The notes: a model not told the origin generated them from the letters alone. Positions 1 to 7,950 are shown, numbered from the stretch's first letter. The stretch: 64,000 bases of DNA from Shewanella intestini (GCF_018221465.1 NZ_JAAIKR010000014.1:1-64000), one strand, 5' to 3'. Numbers and translations: made by a program.

Positions 1-198
1 TGTAAATTCCCTTGCCCAGTAGTGCGCCCCAGAGCATGCTTCCATCCCGATAATACAAGGTGGAATGTTAGTGATTGTCTCTAACAGCTTGTTTCTTTTA
101 ACTGTTTGCTTTAGTTTAGTTTTACCGCATTCATCAACACCATGAATGCTAAAAACTAATTTGGCTAAATCGATGCCAATGGCTTTAATTAAGGACAT
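1..198 (-). mobile_element. IS110-family transposase, N-terminal part (truncated by window edge)
   Basis: The reverse strand reads 66 codons from an ATG at 198 with no stop before the window edge. The product begins MSLIKAIGIDLAKLVFSIHG and continues with GMEACSGAHYWARE. The GIDLAK aspartate and the E of GMEAC are the first acidic residues of the RuvC-like DEDD domain of IS110-family recombinases. The rest of the gene and the other end of the element lie to the left. The noncoding stretch upstream of the gene is only about 75 bp, which suits the IS1111 branch, whose long noncoding end lies downstream of the transposase. Family is clear; subgroup is inferred. Confidence 0.85.
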
Positions 199-272
199 AT
201 GGACTCTCCTTGATTGAATGTTTGCACTTTCAATATGGCACATAGTGGCCATTTGGTAAGGGGAGTCCATAT
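197..272. repeat. Inverted repeat at the end of the IS110-family element
   Basis: Positions 197-210 and 259-272 are inverted copies matching at 13 of 14 bases. The inner arm covers the transposase Shine-Dalgarno (AAGGAG on the reverse strand) and the first bases of its start codon. RNA reading in from outside the element would fold the start site into a stem. The outer arm is probably the subterminal inverted repeat of the IS, since only 5 bp separate it from an integron core site at 278. Confidence 0.65.
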
Positions 273-299
273 CATTCGTTAGAAGTCATGGAGGATTAA

Positions 300-800
300 A
301 TGAACCACGTAAATGTATTAACAATCGCATTAAGAGTTGCAGCTTTGTATCTAGTAGTGAGCGTTATTAGCAATGTCCCCGAGGAAATTGTTAAAGCTCA
401 AGCGCTATCCCAAATGATGGAACAAGGAACTATTTGGTTATCAATTGTTTTTCCGTCAGTAATAAAAATTTTAGTCGCTATTTTATTTTGGTTTTTTCCT
501 AACACTCTGATTAGGACAACTATCCCTGACGCTCAAAAGTCGGAAGAATCTCCTGAATATCTTAAGAACTTAAACATCGCGATTATATCAGCTGTCGGTA
601 TCTATTTAATTGGGTTTGGTCTTTCCGACATTGTTTACTATGTATCACTAAACTACGAAATGAATAAGCTCTTTGAGCAGCCTCCCAGACCAGAGGACTT
701 AGCTGGACTATATGCGACAGTGTTTCAAGTCACAATTGGGTTCCTAATCGTTTTAGGAAGTAGTGGAATATCAAAAATGGTTCGCCAGGTACGAAGCTAA
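300..800 (+). CDS. Cassette 1: hypothetical membrane protein (166 aa)
   Basis: No family recognised. There are about four hydrophobic segments: near residues 8-25, a long one at about 45-66, one at about 92-112 and a C-terminal one at about 139-158. A charged, proline-rich hydrophilic stretch (residues about 75-90) separates the halves. It is probably an inner-membrane protein. The ATG lies 21 bp inside the cassette after a GGAGG ribosome-binding site, and the stop falls 1 bp before the attC, the tight packing typical of cassettes. Function unknown. Confidence 0.75.
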   Translation: MNHVNVLTIALRVAALYLVVSVISNVPEEIVKAQALSQMMEQGTIWLSIVFPSVIKILVAILFWFFPNTLIRTTIPDAQKSEESPEYLKNLNIAIISAVGIYLIGFGLSDIVYYVSLNYEMNKLFEQPPRPEDLAGLYATVFQVTIGFLIVLGSSGISKMVRQVRS

Positions 801-801
801 T

Positions 802-909
802 GACTTCTAACAAACCGATCAACACACTCGCTTCGCTCGCAGGGACGCCTACTTGCTGCGGCTTCGCCATTTTCGCAGCAAGTATTCGCCCGTTATCGGG
901 GCGTTAGCT
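802..909 (+). other. attC site of cassette 1
   Basis: The site starts GACTTCTAAC and ends at a GCGTTAGC core (G at 903). The interior holds long paired arms around 856-883 (TTGCTGCG...CGCAGCAA). Its sequence differs from attC2 and attC3, so this cassette has a separate history. Confidence 0.85.
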
Positions 910-923
910 ATACAAGGAATATC

Positions 924-1343
924 ATGGACGATCCTCAACAAACTTGGGATGACTACTACTCAAGAATCAAAACTCGAAAGGTAGACGAAGCAACAAAACT
1001 TTGGGAAAACATGTTGAAAGCAGAAGTCTCAAGTGAAACTGTGTTTACCATGGATTTTACTCATTTTTGCGACCTTCCCGAAAAACTAAAAGAACTGGGT
1101 AAACAGTTAAGTGAAAACTATGAACTGGAATTCAGTGATGTAGATGATAAAGGATATCAGTTTTTAAGTGGCACAACTCGACCCTATGGCAATGAACTAA
1201 GCCAAGTTGATTTTATTGGCTGGGTAGAGTTTATGTGTGACGTCGCGCAGTCCTACAGTTGTGTCTTCTCTAGTTTTACAATCGAAAGCCCTGAGCTAGG
1301 CTTAATCTGGTCTAATAAAGACGTCGAATCTGAAAAGGGATAG
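924..1343 (+). CDS. Cassette 2: small acidic protein, possibly RraB-like (139 aa)
   Basis: A soluble, acidic protein without signal peptide or membrane segment. The central part, from TVFTMDFTHF to about residue 120 (VDFIGWVEFMCDVAQSYS), alternates strand and helix in a way that recalls the ribonuclease-E inhibitor RraB fold (two-strand start, 'gy.v' strand, helix before a final strand). That resemblance is weak and is inference only. The start ATG follows an AAGGA box. The stop codon overlaps the first bases of attC2. Confidence 0.7.
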   Translation: MDDPQQTWDDYYSRIKTRKVDEATKLWENMLKAEVSSETVFTMDFTHFCDLPEKLKELGKQLSENYELEFSDVDDKGYQFLSGTTRPYGNELSQVDFIGWVEFMCDVAQSYSCVFSSFTIESPELGLIWSNKDVESEKG

Positions 1344-1442
1344 CTAACAAGCTGCTAAATTCAGATTCACCAACGCTGTCATGCCATTTGCTGAGCAAAT
1401 CGACCGCCAGTACTTGGTTCACTTATTATCAGGGCGTTAGGT
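1340..1442 (+). other. attC site of cassette 2
   Basis: Runs from ATAGCTAAC to the GGGCGTTAGG core (G at 1436). Its interior is nearly identical to attC3: both contain TGTCATGCCATTTGCTG and a GGTTCACTTATT segment. The two cassettes therefore probably came from the same pool. Confidence 0.9.
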
Positions 1443-1461
1443 AACCAAGGAAGGGAGTCTT

Positions 1462-1824
1462 ATGGAAGGTTTAAAATTTAGTCCAAAAAGCAAAAAAGTT
1501 TTGATGCTGCTAGTTATATTAGTCCTTACTCCATTTGCACCTGAATTACTCTTGTTTATGGATGTTGCTGGTGTAGAAGTAGCCTTTACATGCCTCCTCA
1601 TCATGATTAAGCCCATGAAGCTTTGGGTTGAGTGCCAGGTAGCTAAAATTAAAGAGTTCAGCCGTGTGATTAAACTTGCGATAAGGCAGCACCCTGTATG
1701 TGATGCACGAGTGTTTGCAGGTCATTATTTTGCCTTTTCTTTAACACTCCTATTAACAAGCTCACTATTGGTGTCAAGTTCAATATGGTTGCCGATTTTA
1801 GTCATGGGTAAGTATATAGCGTAA
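1462..1824 (+). CDS. Cassette 3: hypothetical membrane protein (120 aa)
   Basis: Two hydrophobic stretches at the N-terminal side (about residues 13-31 and 35-50) and one near the C terminus (about 90-115) flank a basic middle segment. It is likely an inner-membrane protein. The ATG is preceded by AAGGAAGGGAG. The stop lies 2 bp before attC3. No family recognised. Confidence 0.7.
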   Translation: MEGLKFSPKSKKVLMLLVILVLTPFAPELLLFMDVAGVEVAFTCLLIMIKPMKLWVECQVAKIKEFSRVIKLAIRQHPVCDARVFAGHYFAFSLTLLLTSSLLVSSSIWLPILVMGKYIA

Positions 1825-1826
1825 GG

Positions 1827-1929
1827 ATACCTAACAAGTTGCTAAATCCAGATTCTCCAAGGCTGTCATGCCATTTGCTGTGCAAATCGCCGCCAGTACA
1901 TGGTTCACTTATTGGCAGGGCGTTATGTT
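1827..1929 (+). other. attC site of cassette 3
   Basis: Runs from ATACCTAAC to the GGGCGTTATG core (G at 1922). It is a close sister of attC2, with only a handful of differences over about 100 bp. Confidence 0.9.
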
Positions 1930-1943
1930 TCTAAGGATAGAGT

Positions 1944-2222
1944 TTGAGTAAATGTCCAAAATGTTATTCTCGCCAAAATCCATTTAATGTACTTTTAATT
2001 AATAATTTTAGTAATAGAGAGTGCGATAGGTGTGGTTGCAAGTTAGCTTTAAACACACCTATTTCACTGTTTGTCATTTTTTTTGAGTTTATAGCTTTAA
2101 AAAGTATTCTTCACTTTAAAGTAGAGTTAGGTACATTAACTCCAATTCTTATAGGTATTTCTTTTCTATTATTAATTCTTTTATTTATGTTCGCTGTACC
2201 ATTGGTAGAAAAAGAAACATAA
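1944..2222 (+). CDS. Cassette 4: zinc-ribbon membrane protein (92 aa)
   Basis: Translation most likely starts at TTG 1944 behind AAGGAT. The first 35 residues carry two CxxC knuckles (CPKC near residue 4 and CDRC near 28), a zinc-ribbon pattern. Two hydrophobic segments follow (about residues 43-57 and 66-86). The fold suggests a small metal-bound, membrane-anchored protein. The stop codon lies within the attC4 R box. Function unknown. Confidence 0.7.
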   Translation: MSKCPKCYSRQNPFNVLLINNFSNRECDRCGCKLALNTPISLFVIFFEFIALKSILHFKVELGTLTPILIGISFLLLILLFMFAVPLVEKET

Positions 2223-2309
2223 CAAGAGACTATGGCGTCAAACAGTTGGCTGTGCTCGTGCCTCGCTATTATAGCCAAGCATTTTAAGCCGCTAAGCAAA
2301 GCGTTACCG
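2213..2309 (+). other. attC site of cassette 4 (last in array)
   Basis: Begins AGAAACATAAC and ends at GCGTTACC (G at 2303). Its interior differs from the other three sites. No further cassette follows; the next 238 bp hold no gene. Confidence 0.8.
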
Positions 2310-2547
2310 TATATTCAATTGCCATATTTACCCTAATACTAAAAGTCACTTTTAAAATTTAGCTTTAAAACGTTTTTGTCCAAAAGTGAATTTGGAAGTG
2401 ATCAATCTTTATTAAGGTCGCAAAAGACTCTGCTTCAAAACAATCTACATTATATTGTTAAGCGGTATTAAATATTGCTTTGGTTGCTAACCTAAAAATG
2501 GTTAAACAATTACGAAAATATGGGTTCATCAATAAGATGTAATTAAA

Positions 2548-2859
2548 TTATTTTCCCCAAATATGCGCGTTAACTGCTCCAGAATCTTGTGAACTAACGG
2601 CATTGTCATTGAACTGTGGCCTTGTTCGTGGAGACGGTAAAGGTTGTTTGTTCATTTTAAGCCACAAATACTCTACTTTATCCCTTGCCCAAGGCGTGCG
2701 GCGTAAAAACTTTAAACTCGATTTAATACTTGGATTTTCCTTAAAGCAATTAATGTTTATGCGCACTGCAAGGTCGTTCCAGCCGTATTTATCGACTAAG
2801 TCCGTCACAATTTGTTCTAATTTTATCCCATGAAGAGGGTTATTGGCTTGCTGAGTCAT
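2548..2859 (-). CDS. VF530-family (DUF2132) DNA-binding-like protein, 103 aa
   Basis: The first 70 residues carry the family signature: [17 protein letters not shown], then a W-containing helix, [20 protein letters not shown] and [12 protein letters not shown]530 proteins of Vibrio fischeri and relatives are small helical proteins proposed to bind DNA; their cellular role is not established. The C-terminal 30 residues are a polar tail ending WGK. A second, longer paralogue at 49065-49565 has the same head and also ends WGK. It lies between the cassette array and the ParA pair, so it may belong to the accessory region. Confidence 0.8.
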   Translation of the reverse strand: MTQQANNPLHGIKLEQIVTDLVDKYGWNDLAVRININCFKENPSIKSSLKFLRRTPWARDKVEYLWLKMNKQPLPSPRTRPQFNDNAVSSQDSGAVNAHIWGK

Positions 2860-3037
2860 AATGATATTAATTGAGTTAACTATTGGGTCATTATACGGGA
2901 TATTATTACCTACTGGTATGTAAAAGTGATTTGAATAAAGCCTGCTTTATATCGGTGGTGTCAGTAAGCATAAAAGGCACCCAAGTAACATTATTGAAGT
3001 TGTTTAAGGCTGTTGGAGCAGACGCCACTGAGTCTGA

Positions 3038-3388
3038 TTATATTTTCTTATTCAGCAGCTTACTTTGCGAAGATAGAGAGCTGCGATGAAAATCATCAAT
3101 TAATATCCTGATTAATTTAGACTTTGGTAATTTGTGTGCTCGGTGTAATTGTTCAAGTTGTAAAATTGCGTGCTCGGTTAAACTAAAAGTGGCATGTCGG
3201 TATAATTTGCTAGTGTTTTTATTTAACCCAACAGTGTCCTTGCTTGAGTGATTTACAGGCTCAGCAGGTTGGCGAATAACCGACTTTTTGCCCTGAGCAT
3301 AATTATTAGCATCTTCAATAAAGTCGTCAATGGAAACCGACTTAGGTTTTCGCTTAGGGGATTTGCGCTTAAGATCAGTTAAACTCAT
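3038..3388 (-). CDS. Ribbon-helix-helix partner of ParA (116 aa)
   Basis: I take the ATG at 3388 (MSLTDLKRK); an upstream ATG at 3466 would lie deep inside the ParA gene. The N-terminal third is basic and disordered-looking (KRKSPKRKPKS). The C-terminal part has a strand (HATFSLT) followed by two helices (EHAILQLEQLHRAH and PKSKLIRILIDDF), the shape of a CopG/Arc-type DNA-binding domain. The gene overlaps the end of the ParA gene by 14 bp, so the two are translationally coupled. It probably plays the ParB or centromere-binding role of a small partition system. Confidence 0.7.
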   Translation of the reverse strand: MSLTDLKRKSPKRKPKSVSIDDFIEDANNYAQGKKSVIRQPAEPVNHSSKDTVGLNKNTSKLYRHATFSLTEHAILQLEQLHRAHKLPKSKLIRILIDDFHRSSLSSQSKLLNKKI

Positions 3389-4043
3389 AACTATTTTCTG
3401 GTGGAATGGCAAATAATTCATCAGTGATAGCACGGATCTCCACAGCGGCTTTTCCTTGTGGGTCAATCTCGATTACAGAGGAACCTGACTCTTCACTATC
3501 ATCATAAATGTTACGACTAAAAGTGACTGAATTTAGAGCTCGTAAACCGTAAGATTGCACCACCTCTTTGGCTTCTAAAATCCGTTTAAACTGAGACGGT
3601 AAAGAAGGGCATTGGGTCATGACAATGGTGGCAACCATTTTGGGGTTAACCATTTTACAGGTGCTAAGCATGTCTTCCATATGTGGGAGCGTTTTTAGAT
3701 CTCTGCGTTTTGGTCTTAATGGGATCACGACATAAGTTGCTACAGACATGGCTGCACGCATGGCTAGGTTATCTTGGCCACCGCAATCGACTATCACGTA
3801 ATCATAACGCTCATTAAGGCTTAATAAGTCGTTACGAATTTTACCATAGAGTTGAATGCAATTAATGGGGGGGAGACTTGGGTCATTGTTTCTAGCTTGA
3901 ATCCAATCGGAGGTAGTGCGTTGTGGGTCACAGTCGACCATTAATACATTAGCATTAAACTGTTGGGTTATATTAACGGCGATATTTTGTGCTAGGCAGC
4001 TTTTACCACTGCCTCCTTTTTCTCCTCCTACAAGCAATATCAT
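3375..4043 (-). CDS. ParA/MinD-family ATPase (222 aa)
   Basis: The N terminus MILLVGGEKGGSGKS is a deviant Walker A motif with the signature lysine before the GGSGKS loop. VLMVDCDPQRTTSDW is the A-prime motif and YVIVDCGG the Walker B. At 222 residues it is a short ParA without an N-terminal DNA-binding domain, the form found with ribbon-helix-helix partners in plasmid and genomic-island partition. It may move DNA or protein cargo over the nucleoid. Its place beside an integron array suggests an island or former plasmid. Orphan ParAs that place protein clusters are the alternative. Confidence 0.85.
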   Translation of the reverse strand: MILLVGGEKGGSGKSCLAQNIAVNITQQFNANVLMVDCDPQRTTSDWIQARNNDPSLPPINCIQLYGKIRNDLLSLNERYDYVIVDCGGQDNLAMRAAMSVATYVVIPLRPKRRDLKTLPHMEDMLSTCKMVNPKMVATIVMTQCPSLPSQFKRILEAKEVVQSYGLRALNSVTFSRNIYDDSEESGSSVIEIDPQGKAAVEIRAITDELFAIPPENSYEFN

Positions 4044-4188
4044 TCACTTCTCCCTTTACAATTAGCATTTGTTAGTGCTGTTCTTACCTAATGTTATAAG
4101 GTGCTTTAGGCATAAGTAAGGACAATTAATCACTCATTATTGAAGTATAGGTAACGGCTTCAATTTATACGAACTGAAATCATGTAAG

Positions 4189-4491
4189 TTAGACTAATTG
4201 CAATGCCACATGAAATGGGTATTCATTTCCTTCTTGGCAACGACACACTTGGCCTTTTATTGTGTTTTGTTGATCGCTACCTTCGTGAAAGGTTAACGCA
4301 ACTAATTCTCCAACACTAAAAGCGGACTCATAACCAAACAATACTCCTCTACGCGCTAAATCAAGGCATACTGCTTGAGCATGGCATGTTTTACCTTCTG
4401 AGTTAATCCAGTCTAATCGAACGCTTTCCGCTTCCATGTCAACTCGTAACGATGCTCTTTTTTCAGTAAAGCTATTTGGCTCGTTGTCCAT
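4189..4491 (-). CDS. PilZ-domain protein (100 aa)
   Basis: A single PilZ domain, the usual cyclic-di-GMP receptor. The basic motif is EKRASLRVDM (RxxxR) near the start and the second motif is LDLARRGVLF (D/NxSxxG-like, with A in place of the serine). I place the start at 4491 because AGGAG sits 7 bp upstream; another ATG at 4509 lacks a good site. It stands alone, and its output is unknown. Confidence 0.8.
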   Translation of the reverse strand: MDNEPNSFTEKRASLRVDMEAESVRLDWINSEGKTCHAQAVCLDLARRGVLFGYESAFSVGELVALTFHEGSDQQNTIKGQVCRCQEGNEYPFHVALQLV

Positions 4492-4603
4492 TTTATTGCT
4501 CCTAGTCATTTTTTAATCAGCACGTAGTTGTTTTGCCGCTAGCGATACAATCGTATTAATGATAGTCATTTTTCGCTTTTTTTTGCTAAATACGCCATGA
4601 GGT

Positions 4604-5011
4604 TTAATCTGTGTCATTTTTTTTAGGGTAAGGCAGCTTTAATTGTCCCCAACGGATGACAATGACTGTACTGGCTAACACGATCGTTGAAACCGAAATC
4701 GCTAAAATACGCCAGTCATCCATACTTTTCATGTCTAATATTAAGTACCGAGCCAATGCAACAATGGCAATATAAAGTGGCATACGGATGGGTAATTTTC
4801 CAGATTCTAAATAATTAACCACCATTGCGAGAACTTCAAGGTAAATAAATAATAGTAACAGGTCAGCTAATTCAACCGTGCGTATTCGAAACATATGCAG
4901 AATTTCTTCCCCAATGGCGAACACTGTTGCTATTGATATAATGAACAATACGATATGCTCTATGGTTTTCAAACTTTTGACACCTGCTTTACTAAATAAA
5001 GGGGTTGGCAT
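4604..5011 (-). CDS. psiE: PsiE-like phosphate-starvation-inducible membrane protein
   Basis: A 135-residue protein with four hydrophobic segments (about 17-36, 46-66, 76-92 and 101-120). It carries the PsiE-type sequence EEILHMFR...LADLLLLFIYLEVLAMV and LPIRMPLYIAIVALARYLIL. The family is named from E. coli psiE, induced by phosphate starvation; its function is unknown. It is a single gene read toward the PilZ gene. A candidate FNR/CRP-type box lies upstream at 5077-5090. Confidence 0.8.
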   Translation of the reverse strand: MPTPLFSKAGVKSLKTIEHIVLFIISIATVFAIGEEILHMFRIRTVELADLLLLFIYLEVLAMVVNYLESGKLPIRMPLYIAIVALARYLILDMKSMDDWRILAISVSTIVLASTVIVIRWGQLKLPYPKKNDTD

Positions 5012-5076
5012 AATAACTTTCCATTGTTGGTAACATACTGTGAATCAGTATAAGTGGCTTGATAATGTTTTTGAGA

Positions 5077-5090
5077 GTGATCTATATCAA
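5077..5090. promoter_or_regulatory. Possible FNR/EtrA-type box upstream of psiE
   Basis: GTGATCTATATCAA matches the FNR consensus TTGAT-N4-ATCAA at all but one base. It lies 66 bp upstream of the psiE start on the reverse strand. The match is short and untested. Confidence 0.3.
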
Positions 5091-5094
5091 ATAA

Positions 5095-5165
5095 ATAAAA
5101 AAGGCCAGCTACCTAACGTAGCTGGCCTTTTAATTATTTTGCTTAACGGTGCGTTAAGCAAAATA
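5095..5165 (-). terminator. Twin hairpins / terminator after suhB
   Basis: Directly after suhB on the reverse strand comes a perfect 13-bp inverted repeat (5135-5147 with 5153-5165). It is followed by a perfect 12-bp one (5101-5112 with 5118-5129) that ends in a T-rich run on the reverse strand. The second is a standard intrinsic terminator. Confidence 0.85.
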
Positions 5166-5170
5166 AAGGT

Positions 5171-5974
5171 TTAGCGTTTTAATCCATCATTTAATAATGG
5201 ACGCATGGTTTTTACTAGTTGGCTAGTAACTTTAGGGCTACCTGCCACAATATTACCAGAAGCTAAATAGTTGTGATTACCATTAAAGTCGGTAACAGTG
5301 CCGCCAGCTTCACGACAAATTAGGTCGCCAGCTGCAATGTCCCAAGGTTTTAAACCAAGCTCAAAATAACCATCCATACGACCTGCAGCAACGTAAGCTA
5401 AGTCAAGGGCAGCAGAACCTGCACGGCGAACATCAGCACATTGGGCAAATACCGCCCCAAGAATATTAAAGTAGCTTTCAGTGTGTTGGCGTGTTTTGAA
5501 AGGGAAGCCTGTTGCGATAATGGTGTTTTCTAGGTCATTAACATTGTTTACTCGAAGACGGAAGTCATTCACTTTTGCGCCTTTGCCACGAATAGCTGAG
5601 AAAAGTTCATCGCGAACGGGATCGTAAACAACAGCAACTTCAACTTTACCTTTATATTGTAAAGCTATCGATACTGAAAAATGAGGGATACCACGAACAA
5701 AGTTATTAGTGCCATCCAGTGGGTCTACAATCCATACATAATCTTTGTTTTCGCCTCGGTTCTCACCTTCTTCTTCACCAATAATTGTATGATCTGGATA
5801 AGATTTACGAATTTGATATGTAATTGCTGATTCAGCTTCCTTGTCTACACTAGTAACGTAGTCGTTAATTCCTTTAGCACTGACTTCGACACGATCGAGT
5901 TCAGTAAAAGCGCGCATGATAGTTTGGCCCGCCGCGCGAGCTGCGCGTGTGGCAATAGTGAGCATTGGATGCAT
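5171..5974 (-). CDS. suhB: Inositol-1-monophosphatase SuhB
   Basis: At 267 residues it has the family length. The metal-site motifs are present: GEEEGE (about residue 67), WIVDPLDGTNNF (about 82-93) and WDIAAGDLICREAGG (about 211-225). The enzyme dephosphorylates inositol phosphate in a Mg-dependent reaction. In E. coli SuhB also joins the ribosomal-RNA antitermination complex with NusA and NusB, and the same may hold here. It diverges from trmJ, as in related genomes. Confidence 0.95.
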   Translation of the reverse strand: MHPMLTIATRAARAAGQTIMRAFTELDRVEVSAKGINDYVTSVDKEAESAITYQIRKSYPDHTIIGEEEGENRGENKDYVWIVDPLDGTNNFVRGIPHFSVSIALQYKGKVEVAVVYDPVRDELFSAIRGKGAKVNDFRLRVNNVNDLENTIIATGFPFKTRQHTESYFNILGAVFAQCADVRRAGSAALDLAYVAAGRMDGYFELGLKPWDIAAGDLICREAGGTVTDFNGNHNYLASGNIVAGSPKVTSQLVKTMRPLLNDGLKR

Positions 5975-6129
5975 TGCAATCCCCTGGATGTTAAAGAACG
6001 AGTATAAAAATAACTGGCGTATTATACTCGTTTTAAATGTTATATCAAATGCAGATTTTCATATCACTTAACAATCATGCATGTGGTAGTATTCGAAAAT
6101 AATGTTTTCTTATCGATAGAATTGGTTAC

Positions 6130-6852
6130 ATGTTAAGTAATATTCGTGTTGTTTTAGTTGGAACATCTCACCCAGGAAATATTGGCTCTACAGCTCGAGC
6201 GATGAAAACCATGGGGTTATCAAATCTTTACCTTGCTGAACCTCGGGTTGAACCCGATGGACAGTCAATTGCGTTGGCAGCAGGGGCATCAGACATTTTA
6301 AAAAATCTCACCCAAGTTGACTCATTACAAGAGGCTATTGCTGATTGCAGTTTAGTGATTGCAACGAGTGCGAGAAGCCGCACTTTAGATTGGCCAATGT
6401 TAGACCCAAGAGAGGCTGGGATCAAATTATCCGCGCAAAGTGTTGATGGTCCGGTGGCAATCGTGTTTGGTCGTGAGAACCATGGTTTAAGTAATGAAGA
6501 GCTACAAAAGTGTAATTATCACGTTGCGATTCCTGCTAACCCTGAATATAGCTCATTAAATTTAGCTCAAGCTGTGCAGATTATTTGTTATGAAACCCGG
6601 GTTGCGCACTTGGCTCAAGAACAAGCTGGTATAGCTGTAGAGCAAGAAGCTTACCCTTTATCTGAGGATTTAGAGCGCTTTTATGTGCACTTGGAATCAA
6701 CACTGACTAAAACGGGATTTGTAATCAAAAATCACCCTGGTCAAGTGATGATCAAATTACGTCGTCTATTTAGTAAGGCGAGAGTTGAAGCCTCTGAAAT
6801 GAATATATTACGTGGTATTTTAACTTCAATTGATAAGAAATTAGATAAGTAA
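6130..6852 (+). CDS. trmJ: tRNA (cytidine/uridine-2'-O-)-methyltransferase TrmJ
   Basis: 240 residues with the SPOUT knot motifs: [20 protein letters not shown] at the N terminus, [17 protein letters not shown] (about 111-127) and [15 protein letters not shown] (about 142-156). TrmJ methylates the ribose at position 32 in the anticodon loop of several tRNAs, using S-adenosylmethionine. It sits directly before cysE and the isc operon, a linkage kept in E. coli and Shewanella. Confidence 0.93.
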   Translation: MLSNIRVVLVGTSHPGNIGSTARAMKTMGLSNLYLAEPRVEPDGQSIALAAGASDILKNLTQVDSLQEAIADCSLVIATSARSRTLDWPMLDPREAGIKLSAQSVDGPVAIVFGRENHGLSNEELQKCNYHVAIPANPEYSSLNLAQAVQIICYETRVAHLAQEQAGIAVEQEAYPLSEDLERFYVHLESTLTKTGFVIKNHPGQVMIKLRRLFSKARVEASEMNILRGILTSIDKKLDK

Positions 6853-6891
6853 GGGGTGGGTATCCTTGTATATCGCCCAAGGAAATGAGTT

Positions 6892-7713
6892 ATGAGTGTT
6901 ATCTCAAGATTAAAAGAAGATATTGAATCGATTTATCATCGTGATCCTGCTGCAAACAGCACCTTGGAAATTTTATTAAATTATCCTGGTATGCATGCGA
7001 TTTGGCTACATCGAATTAGCCATAAACTGTGGAAAAGAAAGTGGTGTGTTACCGCGCGTTGTTTATCGACGTTTTCTCGGTGGTTGACCGGTGTAGAAAT
7101 ACATCCCGGTGCGACTATTGGCCGCCGCTTTTTTATTGACCATGGTATGGCTGTTGTCATTGGGGAAACAGCTGAAATTGGCGATGATTGTACGCTTTAC
7201 CATAGCGTGACATTAGGGGGAACAACTTGGCAAGCCGGTAAACGTCACCCTACGTTAGGAAACAATGTTGTTATTGGTGCTGGAGCAAAAGTTCTTGGCC
7301 CAATTACGATGCATGATGGTGCGCGCGTTGGTTCAAATTCAGTTGTGGTTAAAGATGTTCAACCAGATAAAACCGTGGTCGGTATACCTGGAAGAGTGGT
7401 AACGACAGCCTCTTCTGAGTCCAAAGAAACTAATGAACGACGTACTCAAATGGCTAAAAAATATGGTTTCGATGCTTATGCTGTGTCACCCGATAACCCC
7501 GATCCCGTTGCAAATGCCATTGGGCAAATGCTTGACCATATGCACCTAATGGACACCAAGGTGCAGGATGTGTGTAAAGCTGTGCAGGGAATGGGCGGTG
7601 AAGTGTGTACTGAAAAATTACCTGAATTGAATGTAGGTGAATTTACAGAAGATGAAAAAGCCGCAGCCACCAGAAGAATTAAAGAAATAGATGAATTTGA
7701 CCCGAGTATTTAA
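6892..7713 (+). CDS. cysE: Serine O-acetyltransferase CysE
   Basis: 273 residues. The N-terminal helical half ([27 protein letters not shown]) is followed by left-handed beta-helix hexapeptide turns from about residue 66 ([18 protein letters not shown]...[23 protein letters not shown]). The enzyme acetylates serine, the first step of cysteine synthesis. The tail after the hexapeptides (about residues 170-273) is longer than in compact CysE proteins. It starts behind AAGGAAATGAG. Its place before iscR links cysteine supply with the cysteine desulfurase. Confidence 0.93.
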   Translation: MSVISRLKEDIESIYHRDPAANSTLEILLNYPGMHAIWLHRISHKLWKRKWCVTARCLSTFSRWLTGVEIHPGATIGRRFFIDHGMAVVIGETAEIGDDCTLYHSVTLGGTTWQAGKRHPTLGNNVVIGAGAKVLGPITMHDGARVGSNSVVVKDVQPDKTVVGIPGRVVTTASSESKETNERRTQMAKKYGFDAYAVSPDNPDPVANAIGQMLDHMHLMDTKVQDVCKAVQGMGGEVCTEKLPELNVGEFTEDEKAAATRRIKEIDEFDPSI

Positions 7714-7884
7714 CTTAACAATTAACAATAATCTTTAGTGAAGAAAGTTTAATTATAACTGAGTCGCAATTATTAATTTCATATCATTGAATAATGGCGT
7801 CGAAACAGGTTAAATGTGCGTGAGTTTCTGCTTGTTCTAGGCAAGTGAGTAAATGTGAATTATGTAGCACTTTTACCATTAACA

Positions 7885-7909
7885 ATACTTGACTAGTTTA
7901 CTCGGGTAT
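7885..7909 (+). promoter_or_regulatory. IscR type-1 operator in the isc promoter
   Basis: A 25-bp imperfect palindrome opens with ATACTTGACT and closes with ACTCGGGTAT, a close match to the type-1 sites bound by [2Fe-2S]-IscR in enterobacteria. TTGACT inside it can serve as the -35 element, so binding would block the promoter. It lies about 40-65 bp before iscR and predicts autorepression when cluster supply is sufficient. Confidence 0.8.
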
Positions 7910-7950
7910 GTTGAAATTGCTCTATACTTTTTGGGAGCAGTAGTAAAGTT

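Larger units (their letters stand above)
278..2309 (+). mobile_element. Integron gene-cassette array (four cassettes, no integrase in view)
   Basis: Four short genes on the same strand are each followed by a roughly 100-bp imperfect palindrome running from an xxxxAAC box to a GTTxxx core. The cassette edges are confirmed by the circle-closure rule. Cassette 1 starts GTTAGAAGTC and its attC starts GACTTCTAAC. Cassette 2 starts GTTAGCTAT and its attC starts ATAGCTAAC. Cassette 3 pairs GTTAGGTA with TACCTAAC, and cassette 4 pairs GTTATGTTTCT with AGAAACATAAC. Cassettes span about 279-903, 904-1436, 1437-1922 and 1923-2303. The array is a chromosomal-integron segment or an integrase-less cassette cluster. 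Confidence 0.9.

Noticed and set aside
2883-3089. 68-residue forward ORF
   Set aside because: It overlaps the RHH gene on the other strand and has no protein-like features or ribosome-binding site.
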